From contig NZ_BCTT01000011.1 of the NCBI RefSeq assembly GCF_001590905.1, positions 372,001-436,000 on the forward strand: a stretch of 64,000 nucleotides of DNA, given 5' to 3'. This DNA is from Serratia grimesii NBRC 13537 (GTDB lineage: Bacteria > Pseudomonadota > Gammaproteobacteria > Enterobacterales > Enterobacteriaceae). Numbering within the stretch: the first letter of the stretch is position 1; every line of letters begins with the position of its first letter. Below are positions 28,529 to 38,621 of this stretch, piece by piece. Below the pieces are notes generated by a model. That model was not told the origin of the DNA. It searched no databases and saw only the letters and a program-made list of their open reading frames with translations. The translations under genes were made by a program, and so were the position numbers.

Positions 28529-30078
28529 TATTCCCCTTCTTTACGCGGCGTCCGTCGACGAGGACGGCGTTGACGCGTGCGTCGTGGTGCCGGATCGTCA
28601 CCCAAAGTGTTCAACATGGTTTTTTGGCGTGCTGGAGTAGCGTCCTGGAACTCGCCCCACCATTCGGTCAGACGCAGCATTTCCGGGTTTTCTTCTACTT
28701 CCGCACGCAGCGCCAGCAAATCATAAGCGGCGCGGAATTTCGGGTGTTCCATTAGTTTGTGTGCGCGCTTGCCTTGGCGGCGTGACAGCCGAAGCTGCAA
28801 CTGCCAAATATCACGAACCAGAGTAGTGATACGTTTCGGGATCGCCAGCGAGCGGCACTGCTCGTCCAACACGTCATTCATCGCCAGAGCGAAGGCATCG
28901 TAATATGCCAACCCGCTTTCCTGCGCCAGCTTCTGGGCATGTTCCAGCAACGGATACCAAAGCATAGCAGCAAACAGGAACGCCGGATTGACGCGCATGT
29001 CATTCTGCAGACGATAGTCGGTATTCTTCAGCACCTGTGCCAGGATTCGCTCCATTGGCGTGTCATGGTTCGGGGTGAAGTGACGTGCAATCTGTGGGAA
29101 TAACGGCTGGAACAGCTGGTATTCACACAGCTTCAGATAGGTCGGATAACCGTAGCCTGCCTGCAACAGTTTGAGTGATTCCTCAAACAGACGCGCCGGT
29201 GGGATCTCATGTAACAGTGACGCCAGGCGTGGGATCGGCTCGGCGGTTTCATCACTGATGGTCATGTCCAGCTTGGCGGCAAAGCGCACAGCACGCAGCA
29301 TGCGCACCGGGTCTTCGCGGTAACGAGTTTCTGGATCGCCGATCAGGCGAATCACACCTTGCTTCAGATCGCGCAGGCCGTTGACGTAATCACGCAAGGT
29401 GAAGTCCGCGACACCGTAATACAAACTGTTGATGGTGAAGTCACGGCGCTGAGCATCTTCTTCGATTGAACCGAAGATGTTGTCACGCAACAGCATGCCA
29501 TTTTGGGCCTGCTGGGAAGAATTCTTGTCCGATTCCGGCGTTTGCTGTTCGTGGTGGCCACGGAAGGTAGCAACCTCGATAATTTCCGGCCCAAACATGA
29601 CGTGCGCCAGGCGGAAGCGGCGACCAACCAGACGGCAGTTGCGGAACAACTTGCGCACTTGTTCTGGGGTTGCATTGGTGGTGATGTCGAAATCTTTTGG
29701 CTTTTTGCCAAGCAACAGATCACGTACGCCGCCACCGACCAGATAGGCTTCAAAGCCGGATTTGTTCAGTCGGTACAGCACCTTCAGTGCATTCTCACTG
29801 ATGTCTTTACGTGAGATGGAATGCTGGTCGCGTGGGATTACGGTCATTGAGCCGTTTCCCTCTGCTGCAGGAAAAGGTGGGCGTTTACGCGGTGCCGGCC
29901 GGCGGGCAGGGCTTTCTCTGCCGCGATCGGCGGAACGTTGCTGCGGCGCAGCTGGCTGTTCAGCCACCACGCTTTCTTCGCGGACTACGTTTTTATCGCT
30001 GACCGGCGCATCATCGCGCGGCTGCTTGTCATCGCGGATTAGCACCTTACGGCAGAAATTGGCTACTCGGGTAAAAAT
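28528..30078 (-). CDS. pcnB: Poly(A) polymerase I PcnB, AUU start
   Basis: Adds poly(A) tails that mark RNAs for decay and controls ColE1-type plasmid copy number. 516 aa if begun at ATT 30078. From that codon the frame reads (I)[12 protein letters not shown], the E. coli N-terminus [13 protein letters not shown], with GAGGTG four bases upstream; E. coli pcnB is known to start at AUU. The next initiation-type codon, GTG at 30045, would lose this conserved stretch. The nucleotidyltransferase motif is [24 protein letters not shown]-binding [11 protein letters not shown] follows. The Arg-rich tail ([15 protein letters not shown]) is usual. A Pro/Arg-rich insertion near residues 20-55 makes it longer than the E. 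coli protein. Confidence 0.94.
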   Translation of the reverse strand: MFTRVANFCRKVLIRDDKQPRDDAPVSDKNVVREESVVAEQPAAPQQRSADRGRESPARRPAPRKRPPFPAAEGNGSMTVIPRDQHSISRKDISENALKVLYRLNKSGFEAYLVGGGVRDLLLGKKPKDFDITTNATPEQVRKLFRNCRLVGRRFRLAHVMFGPEIIEVATFRGHHEQQTPESDKNSSQQAQNGMLLRDNIFGSIEEDAQRRDFTINSLYYGVADFTLRDYVNGLRDLKQGVIRLIGDPETRYREDPVRMLRAVRFAAKLDMTISDETAEPIPRLASLLHEIPPARLFEESLKLLQAGYGYPTYLKLCEYQLFQPLFPQIARHFTPNHDTPMERILAQVLKNTDYRLQNDMRVNPAFLFAAMLWYPLLEHAQKLAQESGLAYYDAFALAMNDVLDEQCRSLAIPKRITTLVRDIWQLQLRLSRRQGKRAHKLMEHPKFRAAYDLLALRAEVEENPEMLRLTEWWGEFQDATPARQKTMLNTLGDDPAPRRTRQRRPRRRTPRKEGE

Positions 30079-30132
30079 GGTACACCTCGATAGTGTCTGA
30101 TAAAAATGGCGCTAACAAAAAATAGCGGCTAA

Positions 30133-31050
30133 TCATAGCTCACCATGGCTCTTTTGAGAATGCCGATGTGTTTCCGCCCAGGGGATAGCCTCCTGACGCG
30201 GCACATTATCCAGCTTCCAGTGTGCGATTGCCCAGCTCAATAATAACGACAGGTCAAGATCTTGCCAGCTTTCTGGTAGTGGTTGGCGCAGAAACTTCAG
30301 TGCGGCAACCAGTACAGGACGAGGATCACCGTCGGGCAATGCGGGCGCATGGTTTTGTTTCGACAGTTTGATGCCATTAGCGCCCAGCGCCAGCGGCAAA
30401 TGCGCATAAGTAGGTACCGGTGCCTGCAACTGATGGTATAGCGCAATTTGGCGCACCGTCGGTTCTATCAAATCGGCACCGCGTACGATTTCGGTCACAC
30501 CCTGGAAATGATCGTCAACCACCACCGCCAGGTTATAGGCGAACAGGCCATCACGTCGGCGGATGATAAAGTCTTCCTGCGCCAACGCGGGATCAGCGTG
30601 TAACTCACCCTGCAGTCGGTCGTGAAAGGCGAAAACAGGTGCGGACTGCCGTAAACGAATGGCAGCACCCTGAGGGCCAAGATGCAAATGACGGCAGTGA
30701 CCGTCGTAAAGGCCACCTATCTGCTGGATACGGCTACGGGTACAGTTACAGAAATAGCTGAGCCCTTGCTGTTGGAGTTGATCCAGCGTTGCCCGGTAGG
30801 CTTCATGGCGTTGGGATTGATAGATGACCTGGCCGTCCCAGAGGAGACCATAGTGTTCCAGAGCGGATAAGATACGATCGGCCGCACCGGCAACTTCGCG
30901 CGGGGGATCGATATCTTCAATGCGAACCAACCACTGCCCGTGTTGAGCACGAGCCTGAAGGTAGCTTCCCAGAGCAGCAATCAGCGAACCGAAATGCAGA
31001 TCCCCGGAAGGCGATGGGGCAAAGCGCCCCACATAATGTCTTTCTTGCAT
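30133..31050 (-). CDS. gluQ: Glutamyl-Q tRNA(Asp) synthetase GluQ
   Basis: Attaches glutamate to the queuosine base at the anticodon of tRNA(Asp); a truncated glutamyl-tRNA synthetase paralogue lacking the anticodon domain. 305 aa. The HIGH-type motif is [19 protein letters not shown] and the KMSKS-type motif is [10 protein letters not shown]. Zinc ligands lie in [11 protein letters not shown] and YDGHCRH. The ATG at 31050 ([10 protein letters not shown]) is favoured by homology although its ribosome site is weak; the frame is open to 31101. It lies downstream of dksA, separated by an ERIC element. Confidence 0.94.
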   Translation of the reverse strand: MQERHYVGRFAPSPSGDLHFGSLIAALGSYLQARAQHGQWLVRIEDIDPPREVAGAADRILSALEHYGLLWDGQVIYQSQRHEAYRATLDQLQQQGLSYFCNCTRSRIQQIGGLYDGHCRHLHLGPQGAAIRLRQSAPVFAFHDRLQGELHADPALAQEDFIIRRRDGLFAYNLAVVVDDHFQGVTEIVRGADLIEPTVRQIALYHQLQAPVPTYAHLPLALGANGIKLSKQNHAPALPDGDPRPVLVAALKFLRQPLPESWQDLDLSLLLSWAIAHWKLDNVPRQEAIPWAETHRHSQKSHGEL

Positions 31051-31120
31051 ATCAGAGGGGAAACTTTCCCTTTTCTCTGTGCGGCGCACGTAGATACGCA
31101 CGCCGCAGCGGTAACAACTG

Positions 31121-31247
<127 letters not shown>

Positions 31248-31703
31248 TTAACCGGCCATCTGCTTTTCGCGGATTTCGGCCAGCGTCTTGCAGTCGATGC
31301 ACAAATCGGCAGTCGGACGCGCTTCAAGGCGACGAATACCAATCTCCACGCCGCAGGATTCGCAGTAGCCGAAATCTTCGTCTTCTACTTTCTTCAGCGT
31401 TTTCTCGATCTTTTTAATCAGTTTGCGTTCGCGATCGCGGTTACGCAGTTCAAGACTGAACTCTTCTTCCTGAGTGGCACGGTCGGCCGGATCAGGGAAG
31501 TTAGCTGCCTCTTCCTGCATATGCGACACAGTACGATCCACTTCATCCCTGAGCTGGTTGCGCCATGCTTCAAGAATGCGCTTGAAATGCGACAACTGGG
31601 CGTCGTTCATGTACTCTTCGCCCGGCTTCTCTTGGTACGGCTCCACCCCAGCGATGGCGAGAATGCTCAAGGACGAGGTTTTACGGGTTTGCCCTTCTTG
31701 CAT
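31248..31703 (-). CDS. dksA: RNA polymerase-binding transcription factor DksA
   Basis: Binds the RNA polymerase secondary channel and works with ppGpp in the stringent response. 151 aa, identical in length to E. coli. The coiled-coil tip motif with two aspartates is in [13 protein letters not shown]. The zinc finger is [12 protein letters not shown] ... [10 protein letters not shown] (four cysteines). GGAG lies before the ATG at 31703. The E. coli order dksA-gluQ-pcnB-folK is kept. Confidence 0.97.
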   Translation of the reverse strand: MQEGQTRKTSSLSILAIAGVEPYQEKPGEEYMNDAQLSHFKRILEAWRNQLRDEVDRTVSHMQEEAANFPDPADRATQEEEFSLELRNRDRERKLIKKIEKTLKKVEDEDFGYCESCGVEIGIRRLEARPTADLCIDCKTLAEIREKQMAG

Positions 31704-31886
31704 GTTGCTTCTCCTACATACACACGCACTATCGAATCCCCAATGCGGGGGAAAAACAGGCCGCTATAAATAACAGATGGGACGTAGGTTGGCAATTATT
31801 CCTGTCGCCTGCTTGACAATGGTGTGAAGGAAGGCGTATTTGGCGACGCGATAACCGGTTGTCGGAATATTTGTGCCCGGTCAGCG

Positions 31887-32594
31887 CTAATCGATAAAAA
31901 ACGGTAACTTATCGCAGAGAGATATACCGTCAGGTGATAATTTAGCCCCATAACAAACTACTTCTACGCCCAACTGCTGAACCTGTGCTAACAGTGCCGC
32001 ATAACGCTCATCTATATGATGTGCCGGTGCGACCTGTTCAATACCGCTATGTAACACAGCAAAGAACAAAACCGCCCGTTGCCCGCTTTCAACCACGCTT
32101 AGCAACTCACGTAAGTGCTTCTGTCCTCTGAGCGTTACTGCATCAGGGAAGTAACCACGTTGTTGTTGCAATAATGTGACTGACTTAACTTCAATATAGC
32201 AGCTAGCTCTATTTTCTGCCTGTAATAACAAATCGATACGACTGTTTTCACTGCCATATTTCACTTCACTGCTGATTTTACTGTAACCGGATAATTCATT
32301 GATTAGATTCTGTTCGATAGCCTCGCGCACCAAGGTGTTGGCGCGTAAGGTATTCACACAAATCCAGTCCCCTTGTTGGGTATGTGTCAGCTCCCAACTG
32401 TGGGCGTATTTACGCTTGGCATTATCCGATGTGGAATACCAAACGGTATCGCCGGGTGTCGCGCAACCGGTCATGGCACCGGTATTGGCGCAGTGCAGGG
32501 TAAAGGTTTCTCCCTCCGGTGTGATGACGTCCGCCAAAAAGCGTTTGTAACGTTTAATCAGCGTGGCGTGGCGCAGCGGTGGCGTAAAAATCAT
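31887..32594 (-). CDS. sfsA: SfsA, sugar fermentation stimulation protein family
   Basis: Conserved protein first linked to maltose gene expression in E. coli; now thought to be a DNA-binding or nuclease-like protein, exact role unclear. 235 aa. Motifs: the N-terminal [26 protein letters not shown], and a nuclease-like core with RIDLLLQ and [10 protein letters not shown]. Start 32594 ([12 protein letters not shown]) has AGGA six bases upstream; the longer frame to 32621 overlaps thpR more. It overlaps the thpR stop by four bases (ATGA). Confidence 0.94.
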   Translation of the reverse strand: MIFTPPLRHATLIKRYKRFLADVITPEGETFTLHCANTGAMTGCATPGDTVWYSTSDNAKRKYAHSWELTHTQQGDWICVNTLRANTLVREAIEQNLINELSGYSKISSEVKYGSENSRIDLLLQAENRASCYIEVKSVTLLQQQRGYFPDAVTLRGQKHLRELLSVVESGQRAVLFFAVLHSGIEQVAPAHHIDERYAALLAQVQQLGVEVVCYGAKLSPDGISLCDKLPFFID

Positions 32595-33133
32595 GGATTG
32601 TCCTGGTTGGCTAAGGGCCATTGTTCAAGCATCTGATAACGCGTGCGGCCGTTTTCAAAAACTGACTGGTACAAGGCGAATGCGTCGGCACTGAAGATCC
32701 AGCCCGGTGTTGCCGGTGGTATGGCGACGGGCTGTGTTGCGGAGCGCAATAGCGTGATGTGCGGATGAAACGGCATCGGGCTTTGATAGCACCCACTGCG
32801 GGCGGCCTGCGAGCGCAAAAGCTCTGCCAATTGCAGCAATTTGCGTGGGGCTCGCCGGGTGCCAAGCCAAACCACGCCGGGACGAGGCCAATGGCCCAGG
32901 TCATCCAATACCATGCTGAAACCGGGCTGACTAATGCGGCTAGCCAGCTTCTTTAGCGCGGTTTCTTTTTGTGCCGAAACATCCCCAAGAAAGGCCAGCG
33001 TCAGGTGCAGATTGGCTGCGGCGACGGGCCGACCCGCTTCTGGTGTGAAGCTTTCTGCACGCCAACGGATCACCTGCTGCTGTAGCGCATCAGGTAAGGT
33101 CAGGGCAAAAAAAAGGCGGCGCGAACTGGACAT
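32591..33133 (-). CDS. thpR: RNA 2',3'-cyclic phosphodiesterase ThpR (LigT)
   Basis: 2H phosphoesterase that opens 2',3'-cyclic phosphates and can join tRNA halves with 2'-5' bonds in vitro. 180 aa. Two HxTx motifs are visible: [10 protein letters not shown] and HPHITLLR. Upstream of sfsA in a two-gene run with a four-base overlap, as in E. coli. Divergent from hrpB with only 79 bp between starts. Confidence 0.95.
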   Translation of the reverse strand: MSSSRRLFFALTLPDALQQQVIRWRAESFTPEAGRPVAAANLHLTLAFLGDVSAQKETALKKLASRISQPGFSMVLDDLGHWPRPGVVWLGTRRAPRKLLQLAELLRSQAARSGCYQSPMPFHPHITLLRSATQPVAIPPATPGWIFSADAFALYQSVFENGRTRYQMLEQWPLANQDNP

Positions 33134-33212
33134 AGATACCCGGCAAGTAATGAAACGCAGAGTCTAATGCTACAATGTGCGCCGCCCAATGTTAACCACT
33201 ACGGAGAGTTCT

Positions 33213-35651
33213 GTGTCTTCACTGCCCGTCAGCGCGGTTCTTGATGAATTGCTCACTGCGCTGCAATCCGCCCCTCAGGTGTTATTGCATGCACCGACCG
33301 GTGCCGGTAAATCGACCTGGCTGCCGCTGCAGATCCTGGCCAAGGCTGGGCTACCGGGGCGAATTATCATGCTCGAACCGCGGCGGTTGGCGGCGAAAAA
33401 CGTGGCATACCGATTGGCGCAGCAACTGGGGGAGGAGCCTGGTCAGACGGTGGGTTACCGCATGCGTGCCGAAAGCAAAAGTGGGCCGCATACCCGGCTG
33501 GAAGTGGTGACCGAAGGCATTCTTACCCGCATGTTGCAGCAGGACGCTGAGCTGCAGGGCGTTTCGTTAGTGATTCTCGATGAATTCCATGAGCGTAGCC
33601 TGCAGGCCGATCTGGCGTTAGCGCTACTCTTGGACGTACAGCAGGGTCTGCGCGACGATTTAAAGCTGCTGATCATGTCAGCAACGCTGGATAACGCTCG
33701 TCTGGCGCAGTTGTTGCCGCAGGCCCCAGTAGTGGTATCCGCTGGTCGAAGCTTCCCTGTTGAGCGTCAATATCAACCGTTAACCAGCCATCAACGGCTG
33801 GAGGACGGTGTGGCGAGCGCCGTTAAGCGCCTGTTGTCTGAGCAGACGGGATCCTTACTGCTGTTCTTGCCTGGTGTGGCTGAGATTAATCGGGTACTGG
33901 AGCGTCTGAGCGGCGACGTCGCGGCCGATATCGAATTATGCCCGCTGTACGGTGCCTTGCCGTTGGCGCAGCAGCAGAAAGCGATTCAGGCGGCACCGGC
34001 AGGGCGGCGAAAGGTGGTATTGGCAACCAACATCGCTGAAACCAGCCTGACCATCGAAGGTATTCGGTTGGTGGTAGACAGTGGCCTGGAGCGTGTGGCG
34101 CGTTATGACGTGCGGAACGGCCTTACGCGATTGGTGACACAACGCATTAGCCAGGCATCAATGATTCAGCGTGCTGGCCGTGCCGGTCGTCTGGAACCGG
34201 GCATTTGCTGGCATCTGTTTGCCAAAGAGCAGGCCGAGCGGGCGGCGGAACATGCTGAGCCGGAAATCTTGCAAAGTGATCTCGCCGCTTTCTGGCTGGA
34301 GTTGCTGCAATGGGGTTGTCATGAAGTAGGGCAATTGACCTGGCTTGACCGGCCACCTGAGCCAGCGCTGGCGGCAGCCAGAAGGTTGTTGCAGCATCTT
34401 GGCGCCACCGATGACGGCGATAAACTGACTGCACGCGGTCGCCAGATGGCTATTCTGGGTTGTGAACCGCGTTTGGCGGCGATGCTAACCCAAGGAGCAG
34501 AGCGGAGTGCTGATGGACTGGCAACGGCTGCAGCATTAGCTGCGTTGCTGGAAGAACCACCGCGCAGCGGACAAATGGACATTGGTTACTGGCTGAGCCG
34601 CCCGCAGCCGAACTGGCAACGACGCGCCACTCAGCTTGCCCGGCGTTTGCAGGTAAAGGCGGGACAGGTGGATGTGGATATGGCGCCGAGCCTCTTGGCG
34701 TTGGCGTTTACTGACCGCATTGCTCAACGGCGTGGTCAGGATGGTCGTTACCTGCTGGCTAACGGCATGGGCGCAGCGATGAATCAGGATGAAGCATTAT
34801 CACGAGCCCCTTGGCTGATCGTACCCAGCCTGCTGCAAGGGCATAACAGCCCCGATGCACGTATTTTGCTGGCACTACCGGTAGACATTGAGGTTTTGGC
34901 GGCGCAACTGCCGGCGATCGTTTCCCAGCAAACCGCAGTGGAGTGGGACGAGGAAAAAGGCACGTTGCGTGCCTGGAAGCGTCAGCAGATTGGCCGTTTG
35001 ACGCTGCGCGCACAACCATTGGCCAAACCGGCTGACGAAGAGTTACAACAGGCGTTGCTCAATTGGGTTCGTGCCCAAGGTGTCGCAGTGCTGAACTGGG
35101 ATACTGCCGCTGAACAGTTGCGCCTGCGTTTGCAGTGCGCACAAAACTGGTTGCCAGAGGCCGCCTGGCCGCCGGTCGACGATGATGCGTTGCTGGCATC
35201 GTTGGAGCAATGGTTGTTGCCGTCGCTGAGTGGCGTACGTGACATGCGTGGGTTAAAACAGGTGAATATTGCTGAGGCGTTGGTGCGGTTGTTGAGCTGG
35301 CAGCAAAAGCAGCGGCTGGATAATGCGCTACCCACTCATTACACTGTGCCAACCGGCAGCCGGCTACCGATCCGTTATGACGCTGGCAAACCACCTGCGT
35401 TGGCAGTGCGTCTGCAAGAAGTGTTTGGTGAACAGCGCAGTCCGATGCTGGCAGAAGGTCGCATCCCGGTGGTGCTTGAGTTACTCTCACCGGCGCACAG
35501 GCCATTACAAATCACCGGCGATCTGGCGGCGTTTTGGCAGGGGGCCTACAAAGAAGTGCAAAAAGAGATGAAAGGGCGTTACCCGAAGCACGTGTGGCCG
35601 GACGACCCGGCGAATACCGCACCTACGCGGCGCACGAAAAAGTATCAGTAA
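33213..35651 (+). CDS. hrpB: ATP-dependent helicase HrpB
   Basis: DEAH/DExH-type RNA helicase of unknown cellular role. 812 aa from GTG 33213, which gives V/M-SSLPVSAVLDELLTAL as in E. coli and has GGAGAG five bases upstream; an upstream ATG at 33189 lacks both. Motifs: Walker A PTGAGKST, DEFH in VILDEFHERS, SAT in IMSATL, NIAETSLTIEG, and QRAGRAGR. HrpB-specific C-terminal domain ends RYPKHVWPDDPANTAPTRRTKK. The stop codon TAA coincides with the first three bases of an ERIC element. Confidence 0.95.
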   Translation: MSSLPVSAVLDELLTALQSAPQVLLHAPTGAGKSTWLPLQILAKAGLPGRIIMLEPRRLAAKNVAYRLAQQLGEEPGQTVGYRMRAESKSGPHTRLEVVTEGILTRMLQQDAELQGVSLVILDEFHERSLQADLALALLLDVQQGLRDDLKLLIMSATLDNARLAQLLPQAPVVVSAGRSFPVERQYQPLTSHQRLEDGVASAVKRLLSEQTGSLLLFLPGVAEINRVLERLSGDVAADIELCPLYGALPLAQQQKAIQAAPAGRRKVVLATNIAETSLTIEGIRLVVDSGLERVARYDVRNGLTRLVTQRISQASMIQRAGRAGRLEPGICWHLFAKEQAERAAEHAEPEILQSDLAAFWLELLQWGCHEVGQLTWLDRPPEPALAAARRLLQHLGATDDGDKLTARGRQMAILGCEPRLAAMLTQGAERSADGLATAAALAALLEEPPRSGQMDIGYWLSRPQPNWQRRATQLARRLQVKAGQVDVDMAPSLLALAFTDRIAQRRGQDGRYLLANGMGAAMNQDEALSRAPWLIVPSLLQGHNSPDARILLALPVDIEVLAAQLPAIVSQQTAVEWDEEKGTLRAWKRQQIGRLTLRAQPLAKPADEELQQALLNWVRAQGVAVLNWDTAAEQLRLRLQCAQNWLPEAAWPPVDDDALLASLEQWLLPSLSGVRDMRGLKQVNIAEALVRLLSWQQKQRLDNALPTHYTVPTGSRLPIRYDAGKPPALAVRLQEVFGEQRSPMLAEGRIPVVLELLSPAHRPLQITGDLAAFWQGAYKEVQKEMKGRYPKHVWPDDPANTAPTRRTKKYQ

Positions 35652-35775
35652 CCCCGTCATACTTGACGCCGCATCGGTGTTGGCTGTGTTCACTTATCCG
35701 AATCACTTACTCGCGTAAGCTCATCGGGATAAGTTCTCTTGCCGCCTCGATGCAACGCCAATTATTTAGGGGGAG
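35649..35775 (+). repeat. ERIC element between hrpB and mrcB
   Basis: About 127 bp, from TAACCCCGTCATACTT to CAATTATTTAGGGGGA, with core CACTTACTCGCGTAAGCTC. Its terminus (normally TATACCC) is changed to TAACCCC, and the TAA is the hrpB stop codon. It reads in the same orientation as the copies at 19343 and 31121. Confidence 0.82.
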
Positions 35776-35871
35776 AATTCAGATGTTTCTTCTGTTCAGC
35801 AGCCTAATGCCGCGACAGATTAAGCGACTCATAATGGCCGGCAGTGCCGCCAAGTCTGGAGAGTAACAGCA

Positions 35872-38367
35872 ATGGCTGGGGATGACCGCGAGCCCATTGG
35901 GCGCAAAGGGAAACAACCAACACGCACCGCGTCGCGCAAACCGCCGCGCCGTCGTCGAGATGACGATTACGATGATTACGAGGAAGACGAGTACCAGGAT
36001 GACGAAGATGATTATGAAGACGAGGAAGAACGCATGCCGCGTAAGGTAAAAGCGACTCCGCCGCGTAAAAAACGCCGCTGGCTCGGCCTGCTGATCAAAC
36101 TGATTCTGGTGGTCGCTGTCCTGCTGGCGATCTACGGTGTCTATCTGGATTCACAGATCCGCAGCCGCATTGACGGCAAAGTCTGGCAGTTGCCGGCAGC
36201 GGTTTATGGCCGCATGGTCAACCTGGAACCGGGCATGCCGTACAGCAAAAAGGAAATGGTCGATTTGCTTGAAGGCATGCAATACCGCCAGGTAAGCCGC
36301 ATGACACGTCCAGGTGAATTTACCGTGCAGGCCAACAGCATTGAAATGCTGCGCCGCCCATTTGACTTCCCAGACGGTAAAGAGGGCCAGATCCACGCTC
36401 GCCTGGATTTCCAAAATAACCGCCTGGCGAAAATCGAGAACATGGAAAACCAGCGTAGCTTCGGGTTCTTCCGCCTCGATCCGCGTCTGATCACCATGTT
36501 GCAGTCGCCGAACGGTGAACAGCGTCTGTTTGTCCCGCGCGCCGGTTTCCCGGACCTGCTGGTGGATACGTTGATCGCCACGGAAGACCGCCATTTCTAT
36601 GAACATGACGGTATCAGCCCCTATTCCATTGGCCGTGCGGTGTTGGCTAACCTGACGGCCGGACGTGCGGTACAGGGCGGCAGTACGCTGACGCAGCAGT
36701 TGGTGAAAAACCTGTTCTTAACCAACGAGCGTTCGCTGTGGCGTAAAGCCAACGAAGCCTACATGGCGTTGTTGGTGGATTACCGTTACAGCAAGGACCG
36801 TATCCTTGAGCTTTATCTGAATGAGGTTTACCTCGGCCAAAGTGGCAATGATCAGATTCGTGGTTTCCCTCTGGCCAGCCTGTATTACTTTGGCCGTCCG
36901 GTGGACGAACTGAGTTTGGATCAACAGGCGCTGTTGGTGGGTATGGTTAAGGGGGCGTCGCTGTATAACCCTTGGCGCAACCCGAAACTGGCGCTGGAGC
37001 GCCGTAACCTGGTATTAAAACTGTTGCAGAACCAGGGTGTGATCGACGCAGAGCTGTATAACATGCTCAGCGCCAGGCCGCTGGGCGTGCAGCCAAAAGG
37101 CGGGGTGATCACGCCGCAGCCCGCGTTTATGCAGATGGTACGTCAGGAACTGCAAGCCAAGCTGGGCGATAAGGTTAATGATCTGTCCGGTGTGAAGATC
37201 TTCACCACGTTGGACCCGGTATCACAAGATGCAGCGGAAAAAGCCGTTGAGGACGGTATTCCGGCGCTGAAGGCTGCGCGTCACGTGCAGGATCTGGAAG
37301 CGGCGATGGTGATTGTCGATCGCTTCAGCGGTGAAGTTCGCGCCATGGTCGGTGGTGCTAATCCACAGTTTGCCGGATTTAACCGTGCTATGCAGGCGCG
37401 TCGTTTGGTCGGGTCGCTGGCCAAGCCACCAACCTACCTGACGGCGCTGTCTGAACCAGATAAGTACCGTCTCAACACCTGGTTGGCAGATCAGCCATTG
37501 ACGTTGAAATTGTCGAACGGCACTGTCTGGCAGCCAAACAACTATGACCGCAAATTCCGTGGTCAGGTGATGTTGGTGGATGGTCTTGCCTTCTCACTCA
37601 ACGTACCCACGGTGAACCTGGGTATGGCGGTTGGGCTGGATCAAATCAGTGCTACGCTGCAACGCTTGGGCATTCCAAAGGCAGAAATTAACCCAGTGCC
37701 TTCGATGCTGCTTGGGGCGATTGGCCTGACACCGATGGAAGTGGCGCAGGAATACCAAACTATCGCCGGTGGCGGTAACCGTGCTCCACTGTCTGCGGTG
37801 CGTTCGGTGATTGCTGAAGACGGTTCAGTGCTGTATCAGAGCTTCCCGCAGGCGGAGCGTGTCGTGCCGGCTCAGGCGGCTTACCTGACGTTGTACGCCA
37901 TGCAACAAGGTGTCGCGCGTGGGACCTCTCGCTCACTGTCGGTCAAGTTCCCTAACTACAATCTGGCGGCGAAAACCGGTACCACCAACGATTTGCGTGA
38001 CAGCTGGTTTGCCGGTATCGACGGTAAAGAAGTGGCTATCGCCTGGGTTGGGCGTGATAACAACGGTCCAGCTAAGCTGACCGGTGCCAATGGTGCGTTG
38101 ACCCTGTATCGTCGCTATCTGGAAAACCAGACGCCGCTGCCGCTGATGTTGCAGCCGCCGGAAGGCATTAACCAGATGGGCATCGATGCCAGCGGTAACT
38201 TTGTCTGTAGCGGCGGTGGGCGTACCATTCCCGTATGGACTGATAATCCGCAGGGGTTGTGCCAGGCAAGTCAGGCCGCTCAGCAACAACAGCAACAGCA
38301 GCAGGCGGGTGAGCAAAAAGATGCTGACGGTGTGGCGGGCTGGATCAAGGACATGTTCGGTAAGTAA
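35872..38367 (+). CDS. mrcB: Penicillin-binding protein 1B (MrcB)
   Basis: Bifunctional peptidoglycan glycosyltransferase and transpeptidase of the inner membrane. 831 aa. An acidic Asp/Tyr-rich cytoplasmic stretch (30-53) is followed by the membrane anchor (about 70-90), the UB2H domain, the GT51 domain with [12 protein letters not shown] (catalytic Glu near 238) and [12 protein letters not shown], and the transpeptidase with SLAK (Ser near 515), SLN and KTGT (near 701). A Met at residue 54 could start a shorter form as in E. coli. A poly-Gln run (eight Q) lies near the C-terminus. GTAACAGCA upstream is a weak binding site. Confidence 0.97.
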   Translation: MAGDDREPIGRKGKQPTRTASRKPPRRRRDDDYDDYEEDEYQDDEDDYEDEEERMPRKVKATPPRKKRRWLGLLIKLILVVAVLLAIYGVYLDSQIRSRIDGKVWQLPAAVYGRMVNLEPGMPYSKKEMVDLLEGMQYRQVSRMTRPGEFTVQANSIEMLRRPFDFPDGKEGQIHARLDFQNNRLAKIENMENQRSFGFFRLDPRLITMLQSPNGEQRLFVPRAGFPDLLVDTLIATEDRHFYEHDGISPYSIGRAVLANLTAGRAVQGGSTLTQQLVKNLFLTNERSLWRKANEAYMALLVDYRYSKDRILELYLNEVYLGQSGNDQIRGFPLASLYYFGRPVDELSLDQQALLVGMVKGASLYNPWRNPKLALERRNLVLKLLQNQGVIDAELYNMLSARPLGVQPKGGVITPQPAFMQMVRQELQAKLGDKVNDLSGVKIFTTLDPVSQDAAEKAVEDGIPALKAARHVQDLEAAMVIVDRFSGEVRAMVGGANPQFAGFNRAMQARRLVGSLAKPPTYLTALSEPDKYRLNTWLADQPLTLKLSNGTVWQPNNYDRKFRGQVMLVDGLAFSLNVPTVNLGMAVGLDQISATLQRLGIPKAEINPVPSMLLGAIGLTPMEVAQEYQTIAGGGNRAPLSAVRSVIAEDGSVLYQSFPQAERVVPAQAAYLTLYAMQQGVARGTSRSLSVKFPNYNLAAKTGTTNDLRDSWFAGIDGKEVAIAWVGRDNNGPAKLTGANGALTLYRRYLENQTPLPLMLQPPEGINQMGIDASGNFVCSGGGRTIPVWTDNPQGLCQASQAAQQQQQQQQAGEQKDADGVAGWIKDMFGK

Positions 38368-38415
38368 GCGCCCAATCATGTAAAACGCTTAGGCGAAAAG
38401 TTTTTCTTTGTTATT

Positions 38416-38447
38416 AAGCCCGTAACTTTCTGTTGCGGGCTTTTTTA
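38416..38447 (+). terminator. Rho-independent terminator of mrcB
   Basis: AAGCCCG pairs with CGGGCTT around a 12-nt loop, followed by six T residues. Confidence 0.9.
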
Positions 38448-38561
38448 TTTCTCTGCGCAGTTTATTTCCATCAGGTTAATGTGGCTAAGCGGTTAATCAC
38501 ACACCAATTTACAGGCTGAATTCGACTTGCAGTTTAATTTGCCTTCTGCATAAAATGCGTC

Positions 38562-38580
38562 GCTTATAATAATTATTATC
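38562..38580. promoter_or_regulatory. Fur box of the fhu operon
   Basis: GCTTATAATAATTATTATC matches the 19-bp Fur consensus at 15 positions and covers the -10-like TATAAT at 38565-38570. It is 42 bp upstream of the fhuA start, predicting iron repression of fhuACDB. Confidence 0.88.
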
Positions 38581-38621
38581 GTTTACATTCGTCATCAAAT
38601 AATTCACCAGAGAAATCACTT

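Noticed and set aside
38281-38325. CAG/CAA run (poly-Gln) near the mrcB 3' end as a possible contingency repeat
   Set aside because: The run mixes CAA and CAG codons and stays in frame; nothing suggests slippage-based switching.
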